From Sequoia sempervirens (Eukaryota; Streptophyta; Pinopsida; Cupressales; Cupressaceae), in the NCBI GenBank assembly GCA_007258455.2, contig VDFB02373365.1, forward strand, positions 218,049,765-218,113,764: a stretch of 64,000 nucleotides of DNA, in the 5' to 3' direction. A program made the position numbers and the translations under genes. Below the pieces are notes generated by a model. That model was not told where the DNA came from. It ran no database searches and saw nothing but the letters and a program-made list of their open reading frames with translations. Each line of letters begins with the position of its first letter. Within the stretch, counting starts at the first letter, position 1. This document shows, piece by piece, positions 1 to 10,414 of this stretch.

Positions 1-360
1 CATCTTTTATTCCTCCTGGCTATTTAAATAAATAAATTTTATTTATTTATTTAAATACGTCGCTAATTGTCTAATGTCTTTCTATAATTAAATAAATTCT
101 TAAATTTATTTAATTATCTTGGTCCATTATTTTCCTTTTGATTATTTAAATAAATAAACTTTATTTATTTATTTAAATACGTCTTTAATTCTTTATGTCC
201 TCTTATAATTAATTAAATTCCTATAATTTATTTAATTATTATCCACCTTATCCATTTCCTCCATAATTAAATAATTACTATTAGTTATTTAATTATCTCC
301 TTGGATTTTTCTAATTTTAAATAAAATCATTTATTTAAAATTGACCCACTTTCTAATTTT
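1..360. repeat. AT-rich palindromic tandem repeat (about 122-bp unit)
   Basis: A palindrome-like block made of ATTTAAATAAATAAA followed by its near complement starts at 21 and again at 143, giving a period of about 122 bp. Each block is followed by a second AT-rich inverted stretch around TAATTAAATAAATT. More degenerate versions follow near 265 and 310. No coding potential is visible. The block could be part of an old LTR or of a satellite-like array; the window starts inside it, so its full extent is unknown. Confidence 0.6.
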
Positions 361-1060
361 CTGTCACATGACTCCACCTTTTTGAATTAAATTAATTTTT
401 AATTCAAAATAACAACTTTTCTTTATAAATTGAATAATTTCTAATATTATTTTATTTTGTAACTCTTTATTTTCCACATCAATCTTATCTCTTTGTCATA
501 TGTAATCTTGTCCCTTGATTTTATTTTCTTAAATCAAATCTTAGCCATTCATCTTTTATAATTGAACCCTAACCCTACTTGCTAATTGTCTTATTGAATC
601 TTGTCCATTCATTCTAGGGAATTTTCTCATTCTCAATCTTGGTCATCCATCCGAAATTGCATTTTCTATAAAATGCTAATTTTGCTCTCATTTGATCTCA
701 TGTCATCTTGTCATCTCATACTCTTGCACTCTTGTCATTTTTTCATAGGCATATTCACATTTCATTTGGAATATTTAGTCATAGATTATAGTTGCATGCT
801 TGCATGCTTGCATAATAGTGCATCTTCATATCAAATCCTTCAATGTTTTCTTAGGGATTGTCAAAGACATTAATTTGCTCACATAAGATCTAAGGGAAAT
901 ATCATATTTCTAACAAGTTAAGAAGGTGTAATGGAGGTCAGCCATGGAGAATGAAGATATTGGGTGAGATCTATCCTTTTGTTTTCATTTATTTTCCTTT
1001 TCACTTCATTACTTTCTTTGGGTTTTTGTTTTTACGATCTAATCAGGCTAACCTGAGAAT
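361..1060. other. unassigned AT/pyrimidine-rich stretch, possible LTR remnant
   Basis: No gene is visible here. A TATA-like string TATAAAA lies at 667-673 on the plus strand with pyrimidine-rich sequence downstream, which is how a decayed plus-strand LTR would look, but I find no partner repeat or primer site. The 90-codon reading frame at 601-873 begins with TTG and has no recognisable content. The right end adjoins the broken 3' side of the copia element. Confidence 0.3.
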
Positions 1061-1064
1061 TTCC

Positions 1065-2070
1065 CATTGACACAATATCAAGCCTAGTTTGAGTCAAATA
1101 AAGAAATCCTCCAATTATTGATATATATCTAGTTTTATTTTCCTTCAAAGAATCATCATCAGTTTTCAACTTGCATCTAGTCACCATAGGTGTACCAAAT
1201 GGATTTGAATCTTCCATACCAAATTTCTTCAACAATTCTTTGACATAATTGGACTAAGATATAAAGATCCCTTTATCTAACTGAGTAATTTTCAATCCCA
1301 AGAAGAATTTCATCTCTCCAATCATTGACATCTCAAACTCATTCTACATCTCATTAGCAAAATTCATACACAAGTTATCATCTCCTCCAAATATGATATC
1401 ATCAACAAAAACTTGCACAATTAAATCTTTATCATCAGTCTCAAAATCATATTACTATCAGCAATACCTTTGTTAAATCCAAGCTTCACCAAGTACTTAT
1501 CCAATCTGGCATACCATGCTTTAGGGCCTTGTTTGAGTCCATACAATGCTTTCTTCAATTGACAAACCATATCTCCCTGATCAGTCAACTGGAATCCATC
1601 AGGTTGTTCAACATACAATTCTTCTTCCAAATTTCCATTTAGAAAAGTAGACTTGACATCCATTTGATAAACTTTGTAGTCTTTATAAGCAACATAAGCA
1701 AGAAACAATCTCACAGCTTCAATTCTAGCAGCAGGGGAAAAGGTTTCTTCAAAATAAATAACTTCCATATATGAATATCCCTTACATACCAATCTTTCTT
1801 TGTTTCTAACCACTTCACCTTGTTCATTTAGTTTGTTTCTAAAGACCCATTTAGTTCCAATTAAATTCTTATCCTTAGATTTGGGAACAATAATCCATGT
1901 ATCATTCTTTTCAATTTACTGTAGTTCCTCATTCATTACTTCAACCCAATGTTCATCTTTGCATGCTTCATTCACATTGTTAGGTTCAATCTTTGAAATC
2001 AAACAATATTCTTCTGCAATCTTTCTCCTAGTCTAGACACCTTCATTCTTATCACCAATAATTTTATCTT
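1065..2070 (-). pseudogene. copia reverse transcriptase (broken, RNase H missing)
   Basis: Reverse transcriptase of the copia element, which would copy element RNA into cDNA in the virus-like particle. Reading the minus strand, conserved blocks appear in order: [18 protein letters not shown] near 1850-1800, [22 protein letters not shown], the catalytic-aspartate block [18 protein letters not shown] near 1660, and [15 protein letters not shown]. The catalytic FVDDIIFGG motif lies at about 1387-1417, outside the main open frames. The frame then resumes at 1235 with LKKFGMEDSNPFGTPM and LTQTRLDIV before similarity is lost. The reading frame changes at least once and carries in-frame stops. RNase H should follow and does not, so the break is a deletion or rearrangement rather than simple decay. 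Confidence 0.88.
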
Positions 2071-2071
2071 T

Positions 2072-2986
2072 TTAATGATTCAACCTTACATACCTTGGAG
2101 TCTTCTTAGAATGTTCTTCAACTTCAAGCTCTTCTAATCTCTCTTCTATTCTTCCACCAGTTTCTCCTTCCTCTTGATCTTCTTGATTCACTGGAATGAT
2201 TTGGACATGACTTGAAGTTTGACCTTTGTATTCACTATCATTATGATCATTAGAATCATATCCATAGGTTCTGGTTAGTGTACCAAAGTCTTCATCAACC
2301 TTAACATTTTCACTCTCAACCATTTTCTTCAATCTCTTATTGTAGCACTGGTAGGATTTACTTTTAGTAGCATAACCCAAAAAAATTCCTTCATCACTCC
2401 TAGCATCAAACTTTCCTATATATTCATCTTTTGATATAACACTTGCTTCCAAAGATCTTGAAATATCTAACAGTAGGTTTTTGACCAATCCATATCTCAA
2501 AAGGAGTCTTACCAGTATCACCTTTGATTTGTACCTGGTTAAGTGTGTACACAACAATACTCACAACTTCTCTCCAGTAGATATGAGGTACATTTCCTTC
2601 CAACATCATGGTTCTAGCAACATCTAGAACTGTTATGTTCTTCCTTTCCACAACTCCATTTTGTTGAGGGGTTTGCGGTGCAAATAACTATCTCTTTATG
2701 CCATGTTTTTCACAAAAAGAATTAAACTCACTGAAAGTGAATTCATCACCTCTATCTAATCTCATACATTTAATCTTTAGACCTATCTCTATCTCAACCA
2801 TAGCCTTAAAGATCTTGAACTTTTCCAGAGCTTCAAATTTCTCCCTTAATAAAGTAGCCCACATCATCCTTGAATAGTCATCAATAAGCAACATGAAGTA
2901 CCTATATCCTTGTAAACTTCTAGTTCTAGTAGGACCACACAAATCAATATGCACAAGATCCAACAATCCATTTGAATTTTGCATAT
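2072..2986 (-). pseudogene. copia integrase core (broken)
   Basis: Integrase that would insert the cDNA into the genome. From high to low coordinates the catalytic D-D-E residues are visible as HIDLCGP, CMRLDRGDEF (usually RSDRGGEF) and NGVVERKN. They are followed by the usual copia segment with GKTPFEIWIGQKPTV, FKIFGSKCYI and SDEGIFLGYATKSKSY. One stop separates the second D block from the E block near 2688, and a frameshift sits near 2557-2424. The upstream segment carries the GAG-pre-integrase zinc-binding start WLWHRRMCHVNFDNI, read in the protease entry. The acidic tail at 2260-2080 is the normal low-complexity linker before RT. Confidence 0.88.
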
Positions 2987-3480
2987 CTAATTAGTAGATT
3001 TCATCAGCTTAGGAAGATCTCTCATGGCCTTAGTGGAACTTATCTTGACAATATTATCAAAGTTAACATGACACATTCTCCTATGCCACAACCATCTTTC
3101 ATCAATTTGAGAAATCAAACAACTTTTACTAGCAACACTTAGGTGGAAAATATTACATTTTGTTTTTGTACCTGATACAATCACATTTCTAGAATTTCCC
3201 AATATTTTGCACTTACCATCCATGAATTGAATATTGTATCCCTTATCAACCATCTGTCCAACACTTAAAAGATTATGCTTCAAACCTTCAACATACAAGA
3301 CATCATCAGTACTATGCTTACCATCAAGAGAAATGCATCCTCTTCCACGGATCACACCAGTTGTATTATCACCAAATCTCACAACACTACCATCATAATT
3401 TTCCAAATTCACAAACTTACTTTTATCTCCTGACATATTCAATGAGAACAACCACTGTCAATTACCAATTCATCTTTCTC
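2987..3480 (-). pseudogene. copia protease and pre-integrase zinc-binding segment (broken)
   Basis: Aspartic protease that would cut the polyprotein. The active-site motif DELVIDSGCSH is readable on the minus strand at about 3480-3448, and a one-base frameshift immediately after it moves to the frame that continues MSGDKSKFVNLENYDGS. Downstream are GRGCISLDGKH, DVLYVEGLKHNLLSVGQ and then WLWHRRMCHVN, the histidine-containing part of the GAG-pre-integrase domain. A stop near 2987 ends this frame. The length and order match the copia family. Confidence 0.85.
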
Positions 3481-3659
3481 AACTTGAGCAGATAGGGCTT
3501 TCTCCATATTTGTACAACTAGCAAATTTAGTAGACACATGATTATTTTCTTTGATAGAAATAAACAAAAAATAATCTTCAATTGCATTTCCTTTGTTAGA
3601 TTCATCATTTGTCACACCTTCATCTGCAACATAATAACACTTCTTTTGGAATTTAGGCT

Positions 3660-4526
3660 TGTTAAATCTTGGCTTGGAAACTCACTCAGGACACCTTGAT
3701 GCAAAATGACCTATCTTATTGCAAGAGAAACATTAATAAGAAACTTCCCTTTATACTTACCTTGTCCTCTAGCTTCTCTTTTCACAATCAATGCTTCAAG
3801 TTATTCAAGCTCTCTTTCTTCTTCATCGATCTATCTTATTTCATCCTCATACTTGAATCTCTTTCTAGATGAAATTTCACTTGGATCATATCTCTATCTA
3901 TCTCTTCTAGAAGTAGTGGCCTTGAATGTAGATTCAACCTTAGGAAGTACATCACCAAATTCACTCAACTCAAAAGTAGTAAGCTTACCAATCAACATAT
4001 CTCTAGTAACATTTGTTATAGTCTAGAGTTCTTCAATAAAACTAGCCTTGACTTTGTAAGAATCAAGCAAGGATCTAAGCACTTTAGCATCAATTTCTGA
4101 TTCATCTATCTATCCACCAGCACATCTGATACCACACACAAGTTCATTCACTCTTTGCATGAAAGTAGTAAGATTTTCATCATCACCCATTTTCAACTTT
4201 TCATATTTCCCTTTCAGACTTTGTAGCTTGGAAATCTTCACATTAGCATCACCTTCATACAAGGTTTCCAAATTTTTCTAGATCTCATAAGTAGTCTTCA
4301 GATCCATCACATTTTTAATCTCAGTATCAGTCAGAGTAGTCAAAAATGCCTCCTTAGCCCTGATATTATACTTAGCATAAGTACTATTCAGTGGAATAAC
4401 ATATCTATTACTTGTAATGCTCCAGTAGGGTTCACCAATGCATCTTAGATGGCATTCCATTTGAGTCTTCCATAAAGACTAATTTGTTCCATCAAATTTA
4501 AGACTATCCTTCTTATAAGTTGCCAT
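3660..4526 (-). pseudogene. copia gag polyprotein (broken)
   Basis: Structural gag protein of the copia element. I choose the ATG at 4526 because it lies just inside the primer site and begins MATYKKDSLKFDGTN, a typical copia gag start. A TAG follows directly, then the frame continues as SLWKTQMECHLRCIGE and TYEI (stop) KNLETLYEGDANVKISKLQ. A complete CCHC zinc knuckle, CFSCNKIGHFASRC, is readable around 3735-3690. At least five in-frame stops are present and nearly all are TAG. The family assignment rests on the gag pattern plus the downstream copia pol order. Confidence 0.82.
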
Positions 4527-4570
4527 CCTAGATCACCTCAAGCTATTAAAATTCTTCCAAGGAACCACAA

Positions 4571-4582
4571 GCTCTGATACCA
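4571..4582 (-). other. primer binding site, tRNA-Met type (copia element)
   Basis: GCTCTGATACCA on the plus strand is the complement of TGGTATCAGAGC, the classical plant initiator tRNA-Met primer site. It lies two bases inside the LTR end at 4585 and fixes the minus-strand orientation. Confidence 0.93.
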
Positions 4583-4584
4583 AT

Positions 4585-5795
4585 TGTTGGCAACTCAATG
4601 ACAAACAATTGAGAGGCGGTGAATCAGTTGTCACTGAATTTCAAAATTTATTCAACTTATTAACCTTATTCTTAGATCTGATCATTAATCATGAAAGCAT
4701 AAATAGACAACACATTAGAATCACACATAACAACAAAAATTTTTACATGGAAACCTTGTTAGGGGAAAAACCATGGTGGAGATCAGTCCACAAGATTATA
4801 CCTTGTTAAAAGTATAAGGAATTATGAATGGGGAATGCACATGCATTCAGGAACATTGCCTAGAGCTCACTACTCAAATACAAAATAGGCTTACTACCCA
4901 AAGGAAGACACACTATGTTATAGAAAGGTTCTAATTAAATCCATCAAACTTTGAACTGAGAAAAGTAGCATCTGCTAATGCTTGGTTACAGTTCTGATTA
5001 AACACATGAACACTTCTTCACTCTTCTTCACTCTTCTTCTCTCTCTTCTCTGCCTTCAAATGATCTGAACTTTATTTGGACATAGGACTCTTACACTTCA
5101 TACACACATGCCTTCAAATGATAAAACAATCACTCTTATAGATTCACAAGAAGAATTTTCATCGCTATATGTCGGCTCCAAAGAAATAATAAAATGAATA
5201 TAAATAGTTGGCCCAAATAATAAATATTATTCATGTGAATCAACCAAGGTTGGTCACAACATAGTGAAGACTGAAAATAACATCATCATACATGAAGCAC
5301 TTCAATTAATTACTCCTTGAAGATCCACAACATGTTTCAACACCTTGTCGGCTAAGAACATGAAAAATATGAACATGCAAGAGAAAATATCGGATCACGA
5401 GCACATTGATAAATGTGGAAGTGTAACACAAATAGAGCACGAACTAGAAACATCATAGAAGCATTTGTAGCAATTGAACTTACTAGAATCACATGATCTT
5501 CATTTAGGAACACAAATTGAAGTAACAAAAAAACTATTAGAATACAAATCTTCATAACTCGATCAAATCTTCACGCGGATCTTTGAAACTTGACATGGAT
5601 AAACTAGATATACTCAACAAGAAACCATTTAGTCCACAACCTTTGAACATCAATGTACTGATCACACCAACAAGAATAACTCCACTTTATCACTAAAAAT
5701 ATGTAGCACTTCTTATTACAATTTTCTCAATATCCTCAACATATATAGCTTCTAATGCAATAATGCTAATAGTGTTGACATCAATGACAACCACA
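4585..5795 (-). repeat. 5' LTR of the copia element
   Basis: On the minus strand the LTR runs from TGTGGTTGTCATTGATGTC (5795) to TTGAGTTGCCAACA (4585), about 1.21 kb with TG...CA ends. The inner end touches the primer site. There is no second copy in the window, so the outer boundary rests on the terminal dinucleotides and on the mirrored terminal sequence described in the findings. Confidence 0.75.
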
Positions 5796-5803
5796 TATTA
5801 GCA

Positions 5804-7692
5804 ATGAAACACAACATCCAAAAACAATATCTTAAGATAAAGAAATCGTTTAAGGCTGGCACTACAATTGAAGAAGGAGAAACTTCACAGCTAGTTAAGA
5901 AAAGGAAGTTGGTCTCAGAGGGTCAAAAGGCAGCCAAGGCTAGAAAGGCCAACATTGCCACTGGTGTAGCTACTTTAGCCAAGGTTGGGGATGTAGAAAT
6001 TTCAGGGGAGAAGCCTCAAGTTTATGTTACGAGAAATTCTCCTACGCACAAAGCTTCCCCAATAATAGAAGTAAAGACTATTGAAAAGGAGGTGCAAATT
6101 AAAGAGGCACCTATAGATGATAGAGCAAAGAGAGTAGCTACAGGAAGTAATTCCCCTCCTCCTTATCCTCTTCACAATAAATTAATCCCAAAGGAGGCAA
6201 TTAATGAGGAAGGAAACATATCAAATGACCTTGGGTAGCATGAGTCTAAAGATGAAGAGACCTATACTCCCAGAAGTGGGGATTGGAAAAATTTCATGGA
6301 GGAAATTGGGAAATCAACCTCTGGAGCTCAAAGCAAGAACTTAAAATTTGAAGTGACTCAAGAGATGCCAACCAAATCTCTAGAGAAGGAAATGGTAAAT
6401 GAGCAAGGAGATCAACAAGAAGTAGAAAATAATGCAGAAGAAATTGGTGATAGTCCAACCCAGGACAAGGTTGAACAAGAAGCTCCTTCCATTGACATAG
6501 AGATAGAGCATCTTGTTGTTCCAAATTGGCTAGAAAAGAGGCTTAGAAAAAATCCAATTATAGTCCAAGAAGAGACTCCCAACTGGGATAAGTTCTTAGA
6601 ACAATGGGCACAACCTAAGGAAGGAAAAGAGCCAAAATTGTCTCTAAGTTTTCAAGGGATGAACTCAATAACAAAGTTGTTCATGTAGTTTTTCTTGCAA
6701 AGAATAAATACAAAGATGAAGTAAGGCCCACAAATTATAAGGTAAGAACAATCAATTTGGGCCCCTCTACCAGGGAGCAAGAGAAAGAATAGTTCTAGGA
6801 ATCATCTCAGACTATTTTGAGAAGGTTAGACAAGAAAATTGAGGAGAAAGAGAAGTTGCAAAGGAAACTCAATGATGTGTATAAATATGTTGATCATTTG
6901 ATGAAACCTTTGTAAACACTTCACAATGAAGGCTCTTCAATTCTATAGGGATTACTACCGAAGGAGGCTGTCTTAGAAATTGAAAAGTTGAAGTCCTTAG
7001 TTTACAACACTCAGGAATGGCTAGATGATGTCAGCAAAAGAGGTGATGAATCCATTGAATATATTTTTAATATTCATTCCAAAGCTATTGAATTCTTAGA
7101 AGATACCTCTCAATTTTCTATTGATTGTAACAAGACTGGTGAATCTATTATAGGGGAGTTAAAGAAAATTTTACAAGTACCTAAAGAGGAATGAGCTCAA
7201 ATGTAGATCTTTACTTCTGATGATATCAGTAAAGTGATGGAGTGGCTAGAAGTGTGGAACTATAGGAAGGAACTTCTCTCCAAGGCACTAAAGAAAATAA
7301 TGAAGCTATAGGGAAAAATGAAAGAAATATATGATAATTGTATCACCTTTCTGGAAATTATGACTGGGAGGAGAAAATTTGGGCAGACAAATATGAACAT
7401 CAGTTGATTGCAGGCATGGTGGCATGAAATTTATGCTCCATCTCATAGTGCTTCCATTTCCAAGGATCATTTGGAGGATGCAACTATCTATATTTCTAAG
7501 CTGGACAAGTATCATGAATTGCAAGTTGAGTGGAATAAGATGATGCCTAAATATGTTGATGAGTTAAAAACTCATAAGTTAAGAATCAAATTTATTCCAA
7601 CTCTAGATCCATTTAACATGGGAGAAATATTAGAAAAGTTCAAAGAACTCTTTAGAAAATTGGAAGGCAATAAGGAAGGAGAAAACATCTAG
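5804..7692 (+). pseudogene. decayed long ORF of unknown family, last ORF before an LTR
   Basis: I do not recognise this protein. One reading frame runs 5804-6620 with a single TAG (6236-6238), shifts by one base near 6625, and continues to 7692 with about seven further stops, so about 630 codons can be followed. The N-terminal half is Lys/Glu-rich and probably disordered (KKRKLVSEGQKAAKARKA near the start). The middle has NWLEKRLRKNPIIVQEE. The C-terminal half is predicted helical, with EKEKLQRKLNDVYKYVDHL, EWLDDVSKRGDESIEYIF and WWHEIYAPSHSASISKD. No zinc knuckle, protease or RT motif is seen. Because it ends just before an LTR with a plus-strand promoter, it is best read as an accessory ORF at the 3' end of a plus-strand LTR element whose 5' part is not recognisable here. 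Confidence 0.55.
7673..7686 (+). other. candidate polypurine tract
   Basis: AAGGAAGGAGAAAA precedes the presumed LTR start at about 7695. It is the only purine run near the start and is displaced by about eight bases, so the call is tentative. Confidence 0.35.
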
Positions 7693-7694
7693 CT

Positions 7695-8814
7695 TGGAAT
7701 GACCTAGGGAATGGTGCTAGTCACATGACTCTACAGCCAAGAGTGGCGACCTAGAACTTTGTGCCAATGAAGGGATATTTCTAGAAAGGTCTAGGATGAC
7801 CTAGGACCTATTTGAAAACATGAAAATGCAATTTTATTTTATTAAAAAATATCTAGGCCGACCTCATTTTGTAACCCTAATTCTAGGCTAACCTAAGGTT
7901 GTTTTTCTATAAATTGGGGCCTCAACTTAATTTGTGAGGGTTAGACATAGTTGAGATAGTAAGAGTTGAGAAAAGAGTTAGAATTTTTGGAGAGCTAGTG
8001 GTGTGACATTGTGAACACATGAATTGTTGAAAATTTGGGTGAATTCAATACAATTAAAGACGTTATGCTTTGGTGCTCTTTCTTGTGTTATTCACTTCTG
8101 CATGGTACTTCTTTTTTCCAGATCTTTTAATATTGCTTTGAAACTATTGTTGCATGTTAGATTTTAGGTTTAGATGTGATGCAATTATGTTGATAATCCA
8201 ATATTTGAAGTGTTTGAGCAATCCTTGGTCCATACTTTTAGCTTCTTGCTAATTGCAAGTTGCTTTGTAGAGTTAGCCTAGGACTATATCTTGTGTGTTG
8301 AGTTCAATTGTGGGTATTAATTCATTTCAATTATAAAATAAGGTTGATTTGTGTGAATGCTCCATGATCTAAAAATATTGATCCCTTAAAATATTGCACT
8401 ATTTCTATAAGATTGCAGGTTTAATCTAGGTTTAGTAGGAATTGGTTTTGAAGGATTGGTCCACTTTTAATGTTTAATTGTTTGCACAATTGGTCTTAGA
8501 TGTTAGTTTTAGAAATATCTCTCAACCTTTTATCTTTTGCTTTTTTTTTTTAAATCTGAATTATTTTAGGATTACAAAAGCATCAACATATTACAAGATT
8601 TTATGAATTTGAAGCTTTCAGTATTTGTTTTGTAAGGCCCCTTGTGATTACTATCATTTTCACATTATCACTGAGTTGTTTTTGCATTGTCAAGACTTGA
8701 CATTAGAGACCTTGGGGTTATCTCTTGAGACTTTCTAATAGAGATTTACCTTTCAAGAGAGATAGGATACTATATTTTGTCTGAGTTTATGCTGTGCAAA
8801 AAACACCATCAACA
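7695..8814 (+). repeat. LTR of a plus-strand element (probably 3' LTR)
   Basis: A region of about 1.1 kb downstream of the unknown ORF, with a plus-strand TATA box at 7907-7915 followed by a transcribed-looking G/A-rich leader and ending in CACCATCAACA at 8814. No second copy is present in the window, so the start (TGGAATGACC) is a guess from the preceding purine run. Immediately right of 8814 a different, minus-strand element begins, which is consistent with this element having inserted there. Confidence 0.5.
7907..7915 (+). promoter_or_regulatory. TATA box of the LTR promoter
   Basis: CTATAAATT followed by GGGGCCTCAAC about 5-15 bases later resembles the core promoter of plant LTRs, with transcription expected to start roughly 25-35 bases downstream. 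Orientation agrees with the upstream ORF. Confidence 0.55.
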
Positions 8815-9397
8815 ATACTCATAGAAAGGATTAGTTTCAAAAATACAATATTTTCTTGTCTCTTTAGATGCTTCTAATCTCCTTCCTTTCAAAATATCCT
8901 ACAACTCATCCATTCTTGTTGTTGTCATTTTTTTCCTTCTTCTCCTTTGAATGATCTTCTTGATAGACCACTTTATCCCCTTTCTTATTGGTAAATGCCA
9001 ACCTTTTTCTTGGTTTTTTCTCTCAAGCAACTGTTGCATCTCAAGTTCCATTATTTTTTCCATTTCTTCCAAGGTGTACCTCAAATCTATGATCTCTTGC
9101 TCAACATTTATTTGTTTTTTCTTCTTATTTTTCTTCTTCATCTGACTTCTCTCTTTTATCATCACTTGTTTCTTGCTTGATACCTTCTTACTCTATAAGT
9201 CTCTACAAAAAAATCTTCTCAACATTTACATTCTCCTTTCTTAATCAAGTCTCTTTCACCTTGCTTCTTTTCTTTGTGATACCTCACCTAAGTTTCCTCA
9301 TTTTTTCACTACCTAGTCTTTTGGCATCTAGATTCTTGTTCAACCTATAAAAAGACAATACATACAATCCAAAAAATTATCTTTCCTAGATATTCAG
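8815..9397 (-). pseudogene. 5' internal fragment of a minus-strand LTR element with coiled-coil ORF
   Basis: This is the leader and first coding part of the element whose LTR lies at 9416-10414. The longest frame (8899-9165, minus) is very Lys/Glu-rich, with a heptad-like stretch EQEIIDLRYTLEEMEKIM followed by ELEMQQLLERKNQEKG, and is predicted to be a coiled coil. No gag zinc knuckle or pol motif is visible because the fragment stops at 8814 against the neighbouring LTR. I cannot name the family. Confidence 0.45.
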
Positions 9398-9409
9398 ACT
9401 CTGATACCA
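9398..9409 (-). other. primer binding site, tRNA-Met type
   Basis: ACTCTGATACCA is the complement of TGGTATCAGAGT, one base away from the standard tRNA-Met primer site. It lies six bases inside the LTR end at 9416 and sets the minus orientation. Confidence 0.8.
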
Positions 9410-9415
9410 ATTTTA

Positions 9416-10414
9416 TGTATATCATGGGTAATCAAACCCAAAAAAACCTTAAAAAAGTTCTTTTGTTCATCAAAAAATGGGTTTTCCTTAACAAACCCTC
9501 ATTTTTGTTTGTAACCTTTCAAAAAGGAAAATTAGGCATATCTTTTGACTCAAACCTCATATACAAAAAAGGAGACCCATTTAGGATACCCATTTGGCCA
9601 TTCCTACACATATCCAAAAATAAGGTAGGGTTTCTTTGTATAGAAGGGATCAAAATTTGACTGTCCTACTTCTAAGAGGGTTTTTTTTTTTTACTATCTA
9701 CACCCAAATGCAAGGAAACTTTCATTAGTAACTTCATCAAAATAGAAAACTGTGAAATATCCTCTAAAGGGTTTTTCTATACCCTAAAAAAAAACTTTTA
9801 ACCAATTTTTAGAGATTTTTGGAGGGAAGAAAAGATATGGAATTTTCTTGTTCTCTAGAAACCCTAGGGAAGATTCAAACCTACTATTACAAATAATGTT
9901 ATAACTTTCTCTAAACTTAATGAATTTTAACTAAACCAAAACCAAATGAAAGTTAACTTAATTATCTTTCCATCCATACCATGTTCAGGTCATACAAATT
10001 CTTTACAAATTTGTACCACATGAAAGAACAAGACTGTTACAGGAAAAATGCACAAAAAATTTACTCCAAATTGATTCCAATTTTCATTCTCATCTTTTCC
10101 AACCTTCCCAACCTTGGGATTCATGTTTACAACATGTATTTATGATTTTAAAAGAATTTTACAACTACCAACCACCCACAACTAATTTCCTAATCAAATT
10201 TGTAACCTTAATGCACTTTTGACAACTTTCACAATAACAACTTTTACAATTTTGACAATTTTTTTGACATCATTTGTATTATGACTCTAAAACATTCTAA
10301 AATGGTCTAGAATGACTCCAAATGATCATTAATGGTCTAAAATGACCATATTTACATCAAACAATAAAAAAAAGACAAAAAACCAAATTTGAGCATGAGG
10401 GTGCTCCTGCATCA
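9416..10414 (-). repeat. 5' LTR, about 1.0 kb
   Basis: The LTR starts at TGTATATCATGG next to the primer site and ends with GTGCTCCTGCATCA at 10414. On the minus strand this gives TGATGCAGGAGC as its 5' terminus, the same terminal sequence used by two other elements in the window. The matching 3' LTR is not present; it would lie to the left, and has been lost or is outside the window. Confidence 0.7.

Larger units (their letters stand above)
1065..5795 (-). mobile_element. Ty1/copia LTR retrotransposon, 3'-truncated
   Basis: On the minus strand the order is LTR, tRNA-Met primer site, gag, protease, integrase, RT, which is the Ty1/copia order (integrase before RT). The 5' LTR (4585-5795) and primer site are intact. 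At the other end the similarity stops near 1065, just after the RT-to-RNase H junction motif LTQTRLDIV; the RNase H domain, polypurine tract and 3' LTR are absent. The coding region is interrupted by many stops and several frameshifts, so the copy is dead. TATTA follows the LTR at 5796-5800 and would be the target duplication, but its partner is lost with the truncated end. Confidence 0.9.

Noticed and set aside
560..580. CCCTAACCCT resembling the plant telomere repeat
   Set aside because: Fewer than two units; similar words occur in several LTRs here.
8951..9180. Phe-rich plus-strand ORFs
   Set aside because: They are the reverse of the Lys/Glu-rich coiled-coil frame on the minus strand.
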